A DNA stretch of 64,000 nucleotides from Acinetobacter calcoaceticus (GCF_004345325.1 NZ_SLVJ01000004.1:62001-126000), one strand, 5' to 3'; shown: positions 44,295 to 53,673, numbered from the stretch's first letter. Notes: generated by a model not told the origin, from the sequence alone. Numbers and translations: made by a program.

Positions 44295-44789
44295 ATGCAA
44301 TGGCGTAGTTATCGCTTCGTAAGTGGTTTTTTGTTTATCGCCAGTGTAGTTGGTATGGCATTTGCGCTTTATTTAGAACATGCACAGGGTCTAGAGCCTT
44401 GTCCATTATGTGTATTCCAACGTGTCGGTTTAATCGGGCTCGGGTTGATTTCATTGATCGCCTTTTTACATAATCCCCTTACTACTGTTATGAAGCGACT
44501 ATATGCAGGTTTAGGCTCAGTCGCCATCTTGTGGTCGGCTGGGGTGGCAATTCGCCACGTATGGATGCAAAGCCTATCTGCGGATCAAGTACCGAGTTGT
44601 GGTCCTGGCTTGGATTATTTGATGGATGCACTGCCTCTAAAAACGGTACTTCAACAAGTGCTTTCAGGCTCTGGTGAGTGTGCCATGATTGACTGGAGTT
44701 TCTTGGGATTGTCTTTACCAGTGTGGTCAGGCGTATTCTTTGTCTGCTTGGCTGTGATCAGTTTATGGCAGTTATTCCGCCGTTATTAA
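44295..44789 (+). CDS. dsbB: Disulfide bond formation protein B
   Basis: A 164-residue inner-membrane protein with four membrane segments. The first cysteine pair is CPLC (Cys36, Cys39) and the second is Cys102 (VPSCGPGLDYLMDALP) and Cys129 (SGSGECA). It reoxidises DsbA and passes electrons to quinone. It follows gshA with 17 bp between and GAGG before its ATG, so it is probably co-transcribed. Confidence 0.93.
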   Translation: MQWRSYRFVSGFLFIASVVGMAFALYLEHAQGLEPCPLCVFQRVGLIGLGLISLIAFLHNPLTTVMKRLYAGLGSVAILWSAGVAIRHVWMQSLSADQVPSCGPGLDYLMDALPLKTVLQQVLSGSGECAMIDWSFLGLSLPVWSGVFFVCLAVISLWQLFRRY

Positions 44790-44836
44790 TTGACTGAGTG
44801 CATTTAGTCAGATTATTTTTTTGAAATATTGCATTT

Positions 44837-44862
44837 AAAAACCAGCCTGATGGCTGGTTTTT
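44837..44862 (+). terminator. gshA-dsbB terminator
   Basis: AAAACCAGCC and GGCTGGTTTT around loop TGAT, ending in T-run, 48 bp after the dsbB stop. Confidence 0.8.
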
Positions 44863-44916
44863 GCTGCATTGCAGTAGGTGTTTAGCGTTCTAGAACTTTA
44901 TTTTGAGTGTTGGTGT

Positions 44917-46245
44917 TTAGGTTTCGACGATCCCTTGCATACTTTCTAATTTAACCAAATATTTACTGATCTGTTCTTGAGCTAACTCATCATGGCGTGG
45001 GTAGAACCATTTTGCGACTTGTTCAGCCACACTAGAATGGTATTGGATATCAAAGTGATTTAATCCATAAAATACCGCTTTATGAGAGAGGGGAAGTTTC
45101 AATTGAAAGCGCGGATTAGGATGTTCACCTAAAGCACTTTTGATACTGACCAGATAATCACCGATAATCTTCAGCGGAAGATTTTTTTTGTTCTCAAACT
45201 CAATGGTGCCTGCAACTAAAAAAGTATTTAAATGCGAAGGCAAAGGCGCAGGTTTGCGATTGTCATCAATTAACCCAATTCGAATATCATTGTGTTCCCA
45301 ATCATCATCTCTTACGCTGCCATAGCGTAAATCCAAGATGCCATTACTACGAATGTTGACCACATGGCTGACCAATTTCATGATGGGGAAATTGCCAAAT
45401 TTTTCTTGTAAAGCAAAGCCAAAACGTTCTAGTACAGCACCATGGTGAGGCGAACCTAGACAGACTAAATTTTCAGTCATGTGGAACCACTGATACATGT
45501 TTTGTTTACCATAAAACAAAGCACTGCGTAGTACTAATCCCCCCATACTGTGCCCAACCAGATCAATACTGGTAATACGAGGATTTTTTTTAACTAATTC
45601 TTCAAGGAGGTTGGAGAGGCTACGACCATTGGCCGATATACGTCTACCGGTGTTGTAGTTCAAATACAACATGGTATTGTTGTCACGTTGTGCTAAAAGC
45701 TTCTCACCGATTCCACCATTGGCAGGGCTCCAATCTTGATGGTTCATGCATAGACCGTGCACGAAGATCACCACTCGGCCATTGAGATCACCTTGTTGCA
45801 AGGCACCATAATGATCGTATAAGACCATAGGAAGGGCAAGTGGGTTGTGGCGTGCCAATAGGTAATCGCCAAGTACGCCATTCAAAGCACCGATTAAAAA
45901 ATGTAAGGTTGAATTCAATGGTTTGTCATGTAAATTTGGGAACATGTCGATAATTTGTCGCAGGCCAGGTGCAACCAGTTGAGTCCCGTATTTTTGTATC
46001 ACGCCATAGATATATTGATACACTTTATCGATATGAGCAGCTTTTTGAAATCTCTTGGTTTTCTGTGTGCTGACCCCAAAAATACTCAGTAAAATTTCAC
46101 GTTGCATGGCTTGTATCAAATCTTGAACAACGCCATTTAAACGTGTACTCACCAATTGTGCCAGTCCTTCGAGTACATCCGCTTGGCTGGGGGGGGAGCG
46201 ATCCCATTTACAATAAGTTTCGTGTAGTGGGGTTAAACTCGGCAT
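44917..46245 (-). CDS. Alpha/beta-hydrolase, PGAP1/lipase-like
   Basis: A 442-residue protein without a signal peptide. The oxyanion-hole segment is VIFVHGLCMNHQDWSPANGG and the nucleophile elbow is LVGHSMGGLVLRSALFYG, with a following CLGSPHHGAVLERFG. This fits GPI-inositol-deacylase-like or lipase-type esterases; a late histidine is probably GLNHFDIQYH. The ~150-residue N-terminal helical part is not recognised. A tract of eight C lies in codons ~17-19 (RSPPSQ; plus-strand G8 near 46189-46196), a possible slippage site near the start. Confidence 0.75.
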   Translation of the reverse strand: MPSLTPLHETYCKWDRSPPSQADVLEGLAQLVSTRLNGVVQDLIQAMQREILLSIFGVSTQKTKRFQKAAHIDKVYQYIYGVIQKYGTQLVAPGLRQIIDMFPNLHDKPLNSTLHFLIGALNGVLGDYLLARHNPLALPMVLYDHYGALQQGDLNGRVVIFVHGLCMNHQDWSPANGGIGEKLLAQRDNNTMLYLNYNTGRRISANGRSLSNLLEELVKKNPRITSIDLVGHSMGGLVLRSALFYGKQNMYQWFHMTENLVCLGSPHHGAVLERFGFALQEKFGNFPIMKLVSHVVNIRSNGILDLRYGSVRDDDWEHNDIRIGLIDDNRKPAPLPSHLNTFLVAGTIEFENKKNLPLKIIGDYLVSIKSALGEHPNPRFQLKLPLSHKAVFYGLNHFDIQYHSSVAEQVAKWFYPRHDELAQEQISKYLVKLESMQGIVET

Positions 46246-46484
46246 TTTATTATCCTAATCCCTCTTGATCTGCATCCATAATTTATAAATGTAGATCAAT
46301 GTGTAACGTCCATTTGTAATCATATTATCGGTGTTCATCCTGAACGATTTTAAGATACCGATGTCAGCAATATTGGTTTGGTTTTATTGTCTGACAAAAT
46401 GCACTGATATACAAATTAATACATATTGTGATTTATATCACAATGAAAATTAGCATAGATTTTATTCACTTAAAAGTTGCTCAA

Positions 46485-47069
46485 ATGAATATTCTGTATC
46501 TTCATGGTTTTAAAAGTAGTGCTTTCTCGATAAAAGGACAACAACTAAAGCGCTATTGTCAGGATTTTACGCCACATCAAGTGCATTTTCCTGATTTGAA
46601 TATGCCGCCTTTGCAAGTTTGGCAAAACTTATGCAATGTCGTTGAAGCCCTTGATCAGGTGGCCTTGGTCGGAAGTAGCCTAGGTGGCTTTTATGCGACA
46701 CAACTCGTCGCCCGCTATGCTGTTCCAGCTGTCTTAATCAACCCTGCTATGCGACCATGGCAGCTGTTTCGTCAGCTATATGGTCAAGATCAATTGCCCT
46801 ATCAAGTTACACCAGATTGGCAGTTGGACCATCTACAATTGATTCACCTCGAAGAAATGGCCGTTGCAAAAGTGCCGGATGCAGCTAAAATTTTGTTGTT
46901 ATTGCAACAAGGTGATGAAGTTTTGGATTATCGTGATGCACAAGGTTATTATAGTCAACCGCAACACCGTTCCTTGATCATGGCAGATACTCAAGGTGAT
47001 CATGCCATGCAAGATTTCGGGGATAAAATACCGATGTTGCTCGAGTTTTTATCGTATTCCATAAAATAA
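46485..47069 (+). CDS. yqiA: YqiA/YcfP-family alpha/beta-hydrolase
   Basis: A 194-residue esterase-like protein. It starts ILYLHGFKSSAFSIKGQQLK and has the nucleophile motif LVGSSLGGFYATQLVARY and a late histidine in DTQGDHAMQDF. E. coli YqiA is also directly upstream of parE, which supports the name. The frame is open to a GTG at 46428 but the ATG at 46485 gives the normal start. It lies 16 bp before parE, in an operon with it. Confidence 0.87.
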   Translation: MNILYLHGFKSSAFSIKGQQLKRYCQDFTPHQVHFPDLNMPPLQVWQNLCNVVEALDQVALVGSSLGGFYATQLVARYAVPAVLINPAMRPWQLFRQLYGQDQLPYQVTPDWQLDHLQLIHLEEMAVAKVPDAAKILLLLQQGDEVLDYRDAQGYYSQPQHRSLIMADTQGDHAMQDFGDKIPMLLEFLSYSIK

Positions 47070-47085
47070 AAGGAAAATCTACAAC

Positions 47086-48966
47086 GTGTCTCAATATACG
47101 GCCCAATCTCTTGAAGTTTTATCTGGTCTAGATCCGGTACGTCGACGTCCCGGTATGTATACCGATACCACGCGTCCAAACCATTTGGCCCAAGAAGTGA
47201 TCGATAACGCTGTGGATGAGGCACTCGCGGGACATGCCAATAAAATTAATGTCACGGTCTACAAAGATGGTTCGTTGTCTGTTGAAGACAATGGCCGTGG
47301 TATGCCGGTCGATATTCACCCTGAGTATGGGCAAAGTGGTATCGAAATTATTATGACCAAGCTGCATGCGGGCGGTAAATTCAGTACAGATAATTATCAG
47401 TTTTCTGGCGGTTTACATGGCGTAGGTATCTCAGTGGTCAATGCTTTGTCTACTCGTGTCGAGGTTGAAGTACAGCGTCAGGGCAATCTCTACAAAATGG
47501 CCTTTGACCATGGTGAAGCGGCAGGCCCATTGCAAGTCCTTGAAGGTAAAGCACCGAAACGTGCCACAGGGACGACCGTTCATTTCTGGCCAGAAGATAA
47601 ATATTTTGATTCACCTAAATTTGCACTGAAAGCCTTAAAGCATAACCTCAAAGCCAAAGCAGTTTTGGCTGCTGGTTTGCAGATTAATTACGTCGATGAA
47701 ATCAACCAAGAAAAAATACAATGGCAATTTGAAAATGGTCTGGTTGATTATTTGATGGATGAATTACAAGATCGCGAGATCTTGCCACAACCGGCATTTG
47801 TTGCCACAGGCGACTCAGAGCGTGCCAGTGCTGAGTTTGCCATTTGTTGGAATGTCGAGGGTGGAGAGCAGACCCAAGAAAGCTATGTCAACCTGATTCC
47901 GACTGCACAGGGCGGTACTCATGTGAACGGTTTACGTTCTGGAGTCACTGAAGCTTTGCGAGAGTTCTGCGAGCTACGCAACTTATTGCCGCGCAATCTA
48001 AAACTTTCTGCTGATGATGTCTGGGATGGGGTCAATTACATCCTGTCGCTAAAATTCCAAGAGCCTCAGTTTTCAGGTCAGACCAAAGAACGTTTGTCGA
48101 GTCGGGAAGCTTCTAGTGTGATGTTGAACATCGCCAAAGATGCTTTTTCCTTGTGGCTCAACCAGCATTCAGAAATCGCAATGCAGTTGGCCGAGTTGGC
48201 CATCGCCAAAGCTGGACGTCGTCTAAAGGCGGCAAAAAAGGTTGAACGTAAGCGCATCGTATCGGGACCTGCATTGCCAGGAAAATTGGCGGATTGTGTG
48301 GGTTTAACCCGTGAAGAATCTGAGCTGTTTATTGTGGAAGGGGATTCTGCAGGTGGTTCTGCCAAGCAGGCACGAGATAAAAATTTCCAAGCCATCATGC
48401 CGATTCGTGGGAAAATTTTAAACACCTGGGAAGTGTCATCTGACGAAGTCTTGGCATCACAAGAGGTGCATGACATCGCTATCGCGATTGGGGTTGATCC
48501 AGGCAATGACGACCTCTCAGAGTTGCGTTATGGCAAAGTCTGTATCCTTGCCGATGCGGACTCAGATGGCTTGCATATCGCAACCTTACTCTGTGCGCTG
48601 TTTGTGAAGCATTTCCCAGCATTGGTTGAAGAGGGCCATCTGTTTGTGGCCATGCCACCACTATTCCGTGTCGATGATGGCAAGGATGTGCACTATGCTT
48701 TGGATGATGATGAGCTAGCAGCCATCTTAAAGAAAACCAAAACCAAATCACCGCAAATCACTCGATTTAAAGGATTGGGTGAGATGAATGCTGGTCAATT
48801 ACGTGAAACCACGATGGACCCGAACACGCGTCGTTTGGTACAACTTGATTTGGATGACAGTCATTTTACTGCAGGCTTATTAGATAAACTTTTGGCCAAG
48901 AAGCGTTCTGGCGACCGTAAACTATGGTTGGAACAAAAAGGCAATTTGGCGGATATCACTGGTTAA
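47086..48966 (+). CDS. parE: DNA topoisomerase IV subunit B
   Basis: A 626-residue type IIA topoisomerase ATPase subunit. The GHKL part has EVIDNAVDEALAGHANKI, VEDNGRGMPVDIHPEYG and GGLHGVGISVVNALS; the TOPRIM part has VEGDSAGGSAKQARDKNF and ILADADSDGLHIATLL. The length and lack of the GyrB insertion point to ParE, not GyrB. It works with ParC to unlink daughter chromosomes. It starts at a GTG with AAAGGAAAA upstream. Its stop codon lies in a 13-bp tandem repeat. Confidence 0.95.
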   Translation: MSQYTAQSLEVLSGLDPVRRRPGMYTDTTRPNHLAQEVIDNAVDEALAGHANKINVTVYKDGSLSVEDNGRGMPVDIHPEYGQSGIEIIMTKLHAGGKFSTDNYQFSGGLHGVGISVVNALSTRVEVEVQRQGNLYKMAFDHGEAAGPLQVLEGKAPKRATGTTVHFWPEDKYFDSPKFALKALKHNLKAKAVLAAGLQINYVDEINQEKIQWQFENGLVDYLMDELQDREILPQPAFVATGDSERASAEFAICWNVEGGEQTQESYVNLIPTAQGGTHVNGLRSGVTEALREFCELRNLLPRNLKLSADDVWDGVNYILSLKFQEPQFSGQTKERLSSREASSVMLNIAKDAFSLWLNQHSEIAMQLAELAIAKAGRRLKAAKKVERKRIVSGPALPGKLADCVGLTREESELFIVEGDSAGGSAKQARDKNFQAIMPIRGKILNTWEVSSDEVLASQEVHDIAIAIGVDPGNDDLSELRYGKVCILADADSDGLHIATLLCALFVKHFPALVEEGHLFVAMPPLFRVDDGKDVHYALDDDELAAILKKTKTKSPQITRFKGLGEMNAGQLRETTMDPNTRRLVQLDLDDSHFTAGLLDKLLAKKRSGDRKLWLEQKGNLADITG

Positions 48967-49010
48967 TGTCGCTGGTTAATATGACTGGATAATGTTACTG
49001 GATAAGATTA
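48959..49010 (+). repeat. Four 13-bp tandem units over the parE stop
   Basis: Units begin at 48959, 48972, 48985 and 48998 with exact 13-bp period and the pattern CTGGWTAAKRTBR. The parE stop TAA (48964-48966) lies in the first. A perfect 10-bp hairpin (GGCTAAGACC / GGTCTTAGCC, 49013-49038) follows at once. Confidence 0.75.
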
Positions 49011-49050
49011 CAGGCTAAGACCTTCTTGGGTCTTAGCCATTGTTATTGCT

Positions 49051-49085
49051 ATAAATAAAGCCTGATCATCAGGCTTTATTTATAT
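49051..49085. terminator. Bidirectional terminator after parE and ompW
   Basis: ATAAATAAAGCCTGA and TCAGGCTTTATTTAT form a 15-bp stem around a short loop between the convergent parE and OmpW-type genes. Confidence 0.75.
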
Positions 49086-49109
49086 TTATTTAGACATATT
49101 TTCAATTAC

Positions 49110-49709
49110 TTAGAAGCGATAGCCCAGATTTAGGGTATACAGCATTGGATTGACATCGTTATTGCCGACAGTGGTGCCATTGATGCGTATATCAGAATTT
49201 ACACTGATATAGCGTGCTTCTGCGCCCAGGCTCCAGTGCTTATTCACTTGATATTCCATACCTGCAGTGGCTGCAAAGCCAAATGAGTTACTGATTGAAA
49301 GCTTGTCATTGCTGAGCAATTTCTCATTTAGATAATAGGTGTAGTTGACCCCTGCACCGAGATAAGGATTGATTTTACCTTCAGGATTAAAGTTATATTG
49401 CACACTCAGTGTCGGTGGGAGATAACGGGTATGACCAATTTTTTGGCCATTGCCATAAATATCATGTTTGGGTGCCGTACCCAAAAGTAGATCTAAGGCT
49501 ACATTTGGGGTGAGAAAATAAAGATTTGAAGCCGTCAGGGCATAACTATTGGAAATGCGTGTGTGGGTTCCGTCATATAAATCACCCGGATTATCTTTAG
49601 GCTCAATTTGTGTGACCCCTAAGCGCACTTTGACGCGATTCATATCTAGACCCGCATGTGCCATGTGGATGCTACACATACATAGGGTAATCAGGGCAAT
49701 TTTTTGCAT
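49110..49709 (-). CDS. OmpW-family outer-membrane protein
   Basis: A 199-residue beta-barrel protein. A signal peptide ends at HMAHA; the mature part alternates polar and hydrophobic residues, with KVRLGVTQIEPKDN, NVALDLLLGTAPKHDIYGNG, LPPTLSVQYNFNPEGKINPY, LGAGVNYTYYLNE and a terminal aromatic LYTLNLGYRF. These are OmpW hallmarks. The family forms narrow hydrophobic channels. The ATG at 49709 has GGAGA five bases upstream; an earlier ATG at 49721 lies on the ribosome site. Confidence 0.88.
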   Translation of the reverse strand: MQKIALITLCMCSIHMAHAGLDMNRVKVRLGVTQIEPKDNPGDLYDGTHTRISNSYALTASNLYFLTPNVALDLLLGTAPKHDIYGNGQKIGHTRYLPPTLSVQYNFNPEGKINPYLGAGVNYTYYLNEKLLSNDKLSISNSFGFAATAGMEYQVNKHWSLGAEARYISVNSDIRINGTTVGNNDVNPMLYTLNLGYRF

Positions 49710-49925
49710 AATAATCTCCATCTATCATTTGAATTTTGCAGTGAATATGTCCTTATTCACGGGGAGAAGTCCTACAAAATGCATGCCAACTATAAAAATG
49801 CATATTTATCAATTATTTGTTTTTTTAGTGATGTATTTTTAATCTAATGAATTCACTGAATAGTGATGCTAAACAACACTTTATTCATGATTTAATGAAA
49901 TATCAGTTGGATTGAGCCTCGATTT

Positions 49926-50447
49926 CTATTTCATCACGGCATCTTGATCAAAGTTGAGTTGCATCAGCACTAGATCACGCCACTGGCCAAATTTTTTCCC
50001 GACTTGAGGCATCAGCCCTGTTTGCTTAAAGCCAAGTTGCTGATGTAAGTAGATCGAAGCGGTATTTTCTAGATCGATTGCAGCGACCATGACATGGATG
50101 TGCTGAGTTTTGGCGGATTGAATCAATGCCAGCATGAGGGATTTTCCCAGACCTTGCCGAGCATAATCTGGATGTACAAATACAGAATGTTCTACGGTAT
50201 GGCGGTAACCTTGGATTTCCCTAAAACGATCGTAGTCTGCAAATGCTGCGATGTGGTCAGTACCCGATACTACAGCAACCAATAACGGAAAATTGTTCTG
50301 TTGCAAGCTTTCAAACCAGTCCGAGTATTGGGCAAGGCTGCGGATCTCATCACGCCAATTGGCTGTGCCATGCAGGATCTCTTGATTCATGATCGCTATG
50401 ATCTGTGGTAAATCTGAGGTTGTTGCTGAACGGATTTCAAAGGCCAT
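49926..50447 (-). CDS. GNAT N-acetyltransferase (phosphinothricin acetyltransferase-like)
   Basis: A 173-residue acetyltransferase. MAFEIRSATTSDLPQIIAIM opens the fold; the acetyl-CoA loop is FVHPDYARQGLGKSLMLAL, and ASIYLHQQLGFKQTGLMPQV is the C-terminal part shared with the Pat/bar-type group. Acetyl acceptors in the group include phosphinothricin, methionine sulfone and other amino acid analogues. The ATG at 50447 is preferred over an upstream GTG. Confidence 0.83.
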   Translation of the reverse strand: MAFEIRSATTSDLPQIIAIMNQEILHGTANWRDEIRSLAQYSDWFESLQQNNFPLLVAVVSGTDHIAAFADYDRFREIQGYRHTVEHSVFVHPDYARQGLGKSLMLALIQSAKTQHIHVMVAAIDLENTASIYLHQQLGFKQTGLMPQVGKKFGQWRDLVLMQLNFDQDAVMK

Positions 50448-50567
50448 GCAGAGCACTCGATAGGATATTTAAGATTGAAGCTTAATCTTTATAAAATAAA
50501 ATTGGCCGTGACCATGTTGCAGTGTTCCCAACACGATCACGACCAATCTTAAGACAATATTAATCGC

Positions 50568-51296
50568 TTAGAAATGGTATTTCACTAAGGCGCTGACATT
50601 ATTTTCATCTTGGCCTTTGATGCCAAATTTGTTATTCCAAACAGAATGTTCAATACCGAGATATAGACGTGTATCTGGAGAAATATGCTTACCTGCATTC
50701 CATTTCCATTGTGTGGTCCAGTTTAATTCACTGGCATGGTCTTTTTCAGCTGTGGACCAGTCTAGGAATCCATCAACCAAGAACTCTTCATTCGAAACAT
50801 TGAGTGGGAGTGCATAGCTCACCGTCATTTGATAATCGTCTTTGGTTTTTTCATTATTGGCACGATAGAAGTTTAAATTGAAATATTTGAAATAAGGCAC
50901 ATCTAGATCTACACCTACCCCATAGAGGAAATTATCAAAATTATTGTTATGGTTTTGCGCATTGCTTTCCCAAGTCGTGGCGATCAGTACATCTTTGATC
51001 GGACCAAAGTTTAGATTTTTACCTGAGATCTCCCCCAAGCTAAAACGTGGTGATAATTCAAAATATGTGGTTTTGCTGTCATCGCCACCACGTAAATGGT
51101 CCATGAAAAAGAATACATCGGCATATTTTACTTTTGCTGCATATTCTAGGGTGAGCGTGGTTTGCTGTTTATCTACAACAGCATAATGTTCACCATAAAG
51201 TCCAGTCACACTGAAATCTTGCCATACAGGTGCAGCTTGGGTTGAAAAAGAGCTTGCGGCCAATGCGCAGAAAGTGGCAGTCGTTAGAAATTTCAT
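50568..51296 (-). CDS. Tsx-like nucleoside-specific outer-membrane channel
   Basis: A 242-residue outer-membrane barrel with a signal peptide ending STQAA. Segments such as VKYADVFFFMDHLRGGDDSK, TTYFELSPRFSLGEISGK, DVLIATTWESN and the terminal NNVSALVKYHF match the Tsx/OmpK family, whose E. coli member takes up nucleosides. The final phenylalanine is the usual barrel end signal. It is monocistronic with a 418-bp upstream gap. Confidence 0.83.
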   Translation of the reverse strand: MKFLTTATFCALAASSFSTQAAPVWQDFSVTGLYGEHYAVVDKQQTTLTLEYAAKVKYADVFFFMDHLRGGDDSKTTYFELSPRFSLGEISGKNLNFGPIKDVLIATTWESNAQNHNNNFDNFLYGVGVDLDVPYFKYFNLNFYRANNEKTKDDYQMTVSYALPLNVSNEEFLVDGFLDWSTAEKDHASELNWTTQWKWNAGKHISPDTRLYLGIEHSVWNNKFGIKGQDENNVSALVKYHF

Positions 51297-51714
51297 AAAT
51301 AATCAGTTCCCCTCAAGAAAGCGCTAAAGAATACAGATTATTAAGCAAAAAAAAAGCCAAATTAGATGAGCAGTACAGCTACTTTTTTCTATACCTAAGA
51401 TAAATATGATGTTTTAGTCATTTAATGTGCAATATAAGTTTAACTAACGCATTTATTGCCAACTTTAAAGTAACAAGTTGTCATTTTTCATACTCTTTTT
51501 AAAAATCTACTTGCAAATTTTCAAATATCATCCGATATTGAAGTGGCAGGGCAGGTTTACAGATGCTGTAAGCAATTGCTTTGTATAGAGGAGTTTAAGT
51601 TTTCACATTAAATGCGATCACTTAAATTGTTTTAACTGCAGCAGTGAATAAGTCTAGATTTGCAAAGTTATTTGCACTCTTCAGTTATGTATAAAAATGT
51701 GAGGATGAAATTTT
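51297..51714. other. AT-rich gap between tsx-like and HPF-like genes
   Basis: 418 bp with no credible gene. It holds the two divergent promoters. No strong hairpin, repeat or RNA gene was recognised. Confidence 0.4.
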
Positions 51715-52062
51715 ATGAACATTGAAATCCGTACAGATAAGAATATTCAAAATAGCGAACGTTTAATTACGTATGTACGTGAAGAGCTAAACCAAGAGTT
51801 TCAACGTCACAGTGAACGTATTACCCATTTTTCGGTCCATATCAGTGATGAAAATGGTGCCAAAAGCGGCGATGATGACATACGTTGTATGTTAGAAGTT
51901 AAAGCAGCGGGTCTAAAACCTATCGTGGTTACCCACAAAGCAAAAAACATTGATTTATCTTTACATGGGGCGATTGATCGCGTTAAACGCAGTTTAGAAC
52001 ATGTGTTAGAGAAAAATGAAAAGCCTCGTGGTGGGCAGTTCGAAATTGTGGATGAAGTCTAA
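51715..52062 (+). CDS. HPF/RaiA-family ribosome-associated protein
   Basis: A 115-residue protein of the short hibernation-factor type. It begins MNIEIRTDKNIQNSERLITY and has RITHFSVHISDENG, DIRCMLEVKAAGLKPIVVTH and LSLHGAIDRVKRSLEHVLEK, the beta-alpha-beta-beta-beta-alpha pattern. HPF and RaiA sit on the 30S subunit and shut down or pair ribosomes in stationary phase. The N-terminus is less basic than in E. coli HPF, so binding may differ. GAGGATG lies upstream of the ATG. Confidence 0.75.
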   Translation: MNIEIRTDKNIQNSERLITYVREELNQEFQRHSERITHFSVHISDENGAKSGDDDIRCMLEVKAAGLKPIVVTHKAKNIDLSLHGAIDRVKRSLEHVLEKNEKPRGGQFEIVDEV

Positions 52063-52065
52063 ACT

Positions 52066-52086
52066 AAAGCCCTACGGGGCTTTTTT
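52066..52086 (+). terminator. Terminator of the HPF-like gene
   Basis: AAAGCCC and GGGCTTT around loop TACG followed by T-run, 4 bp after the stop codon. Confidence 0.8.
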
Positions 52087-52220
52087 ATTGTCTTAAAAAT
52101 CTTTAACTTACTGGCCAATTAAAACATTTAGATCAATAATTCAATTTAAGCAAAGATTTAATGCCTAAAAAATATAATTATTCGGCATAATATTGCATCA
52201 ATACATTGAGAGTGATCGGT

Positions 52221-52763
52221 ATGTTAACAGCGCAGCAGCAAGTCTTTTTGCAAGCGATTGAGGGTTTAGAGCTGCAGCAGGTCAAACGCCTGTTAGCAGA
52301 TGGTTTAAATCCAAACTTTATTGATCTTGAAAAAGGCCCAGCCGTTTCAGTTTGGTCTGATGGTTTATTTAAATGGTGGGAAGCGATTTGCGAAGCCCAT
52401 GAAGTTGGCCAAGAGATGAGTGCTGAAACGAAGCAATCAAGTTTACAAGTCCATTTAGACATACTAGATGCGTTGATCGGTGCCAAAGCTAACTTTCATC
52501 TGTGGGATGCTGAAGAGTGTTATGGGCCGTTATGGGATGCAGCCAGTGCGGCATGTGTACCAGCTGTCCGACGCTTACTCGATCATGAGGTGAATCCAAA
52601 TACTGTAGATGAAGAGGGCAATACGATCCTCAGTTCGATTAGTGAATTATTTTTTGATTGTGACTTTGATCAAATTGATTGGAATCAGGCATTGCCTGAA
52701 GAAAAAGAAACCTTAACATTATTGCGCAGTTGTGGCGCGAAAATGACCAAAGAATTGGCTTAA
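52221..52763 (+). CDS. Ankyrin-repeat-like protein
   Basis: A 180-residue soluble protein. Two ankyrin-like units can be read near the ends (QQVKRLLADGLNPNFID and AVRRLLDHEVNPNTVDEEGN), with a divergent middle part. Such repeats bind other proteins; no partner is implied. The start is the ATG at 52221 rather than an upstream TTG. The next gene (an exported protein) begins 14 bp after its stop. Confidence 0.7.
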   Translation: MLTAQQQVFLQAIEGLELQQVKRLLADGLNPNFIDLEKGPAVSVWSDGLFKWWEAICEAHEVGQEMSAETKQSSLQVHLDILDALIGAKANFHLWDAEECYGPLWDAASAACVPAVRRLLDHEVNPNTVDEEGNTILSSISELFFDCDFDQIDWNQALPEEKETLTLLRSCGAKMTKELA

Positions 52764-52777
52764 ATTCGAGTGTTTAT

Positions 52778-53545
52778 ATGAATATCTTGCAAAAAATAAC
52801 CTTAGTTATTACTTCAACGGTAAGTATGGCAAGCATGGCTGCCGAATTTTCTTTCGACCGCCCTGGTACAGGTTTTGGTACGGGTATTACGCCTGTGGGG
52901 AAGTTGGCCTGGGAACAAGGCTTGCCTGCTGCAAGTTATAACGAAACGGTCGTTGATGGTGCAAAGGCCAAAACAGTGACTCTTAATGGTGATATGTTAC
53001 TACGTACAGGTTTAACCTCTACGATGGAGCTACAACTGGGTTGGCAGGGGCCAGGTTGGACCAAGACCACCTATCGTGGTCAAAGTCATGAAGAGAATGG
53101 TTTGGGTGATGTCAGTATCGGGATCAAAAAAGCCATTGATTTAGATGATGATAGACTCACGATGGCTGTATTGGCTCAAGCCCAAATTGCAACGGGCAAT
53201 GATCAATTTACCGCTGATAAAGATATTTATAGTTTAGGCTCAACTTTAGACTATCAATACAATGACTTACTCAATACCAGCATGACCATGTATTACGAAG
53301 TTCAAGATGGTCAGTGGTCTGTGACAGCTGTTCCAACATTAAGTTATAAATTAACGGATAAGTGGACTGGTTTTTCAGAGTTTGTTTACAGTAAAAAAGA
53401 AAGTAATCCTTATGCTTATAGCTTAGGCTCTGGTGTAATTTATGCATTGAGTGACCGCACTCAACTGGATGCGAGTTTTGGCGTAGATTTGAATGGTGAT
53501 GATCGTAATTTTAATGCAGGCTTAGGATTTGCATTTTTATTTTAA
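52778..53545 (+). CDS. Outer-membrane protein, MetA-pathway/transporter-like
   Basis: A 255-residue protein with a signal peptide (residues 1-~24, ending SMAA). The mature part opens with EFSFDRPGTGFGTGITPVGK, then WEQGLPAASYNE, and ends in AGLGFAFLF. Repeated amphipathic strands (GLTSTMELQLGWQGPGW, YSLGSTLDYQYNDLLNTSMT) point to a beta-barrel like the 'MetA-pathway of phenol degradation' family of putative outer-membrane channels. The true start is the ATG at 52778; the frame upstream overlaps the ankyrin gene. Confidence 0.7.
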   Translation: MNILQKITLVITSTVSMASMAAEFSFDRPGTGFGTGITPVGKLAWEQGLPAASYNETVVDGAKAKTVTLNGDMLLRTGLTSTMELQLGWQGPGWTKTTYRGQSHEENGLGDVSIGIKKAIDLDDDRLTMAVLAQAQIATGNDQFTADKDIYSLGSTLDYQYNDLLNTSMTMYYEVQDGQWSVTAVPTLSYKLTDKWTGFSEFVYSKKESNPYAYSLGSGVIYALSDRTQLDASFGVDLNGDDRNFNAGLGFAFLF

Positions 53546-53593
53546 AAATCACAATCCTAATATTTAGGCGGTGAATAGCCGTAGCAAACAGTA

Positions 53594-53620
53594 CAAAAAG
53601 CAGCCACAGGCTGCTTTTTG
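53594..53620 (+). terminator. Terminator after the outer-membrane protein gene
   Basis: CAAAAAGCAGCC and GGCTGCTTTTTG form a 12-bp stem with loop ACA. The T-run is inside the stem. Confidence 0.75.
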
Positions 53621-53673
53621 TGGCTTAGCAATCAGATTTGGTTTTTTATCATAATTAAAAAGGATGAGCCGTC

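Noticed and set aside
51360-51710. Small RNA gene in the tsx-like/HPF-like gap
   Set aside because: No terminator-like hairpin with a U-run or paired promoter was visible on either strand.
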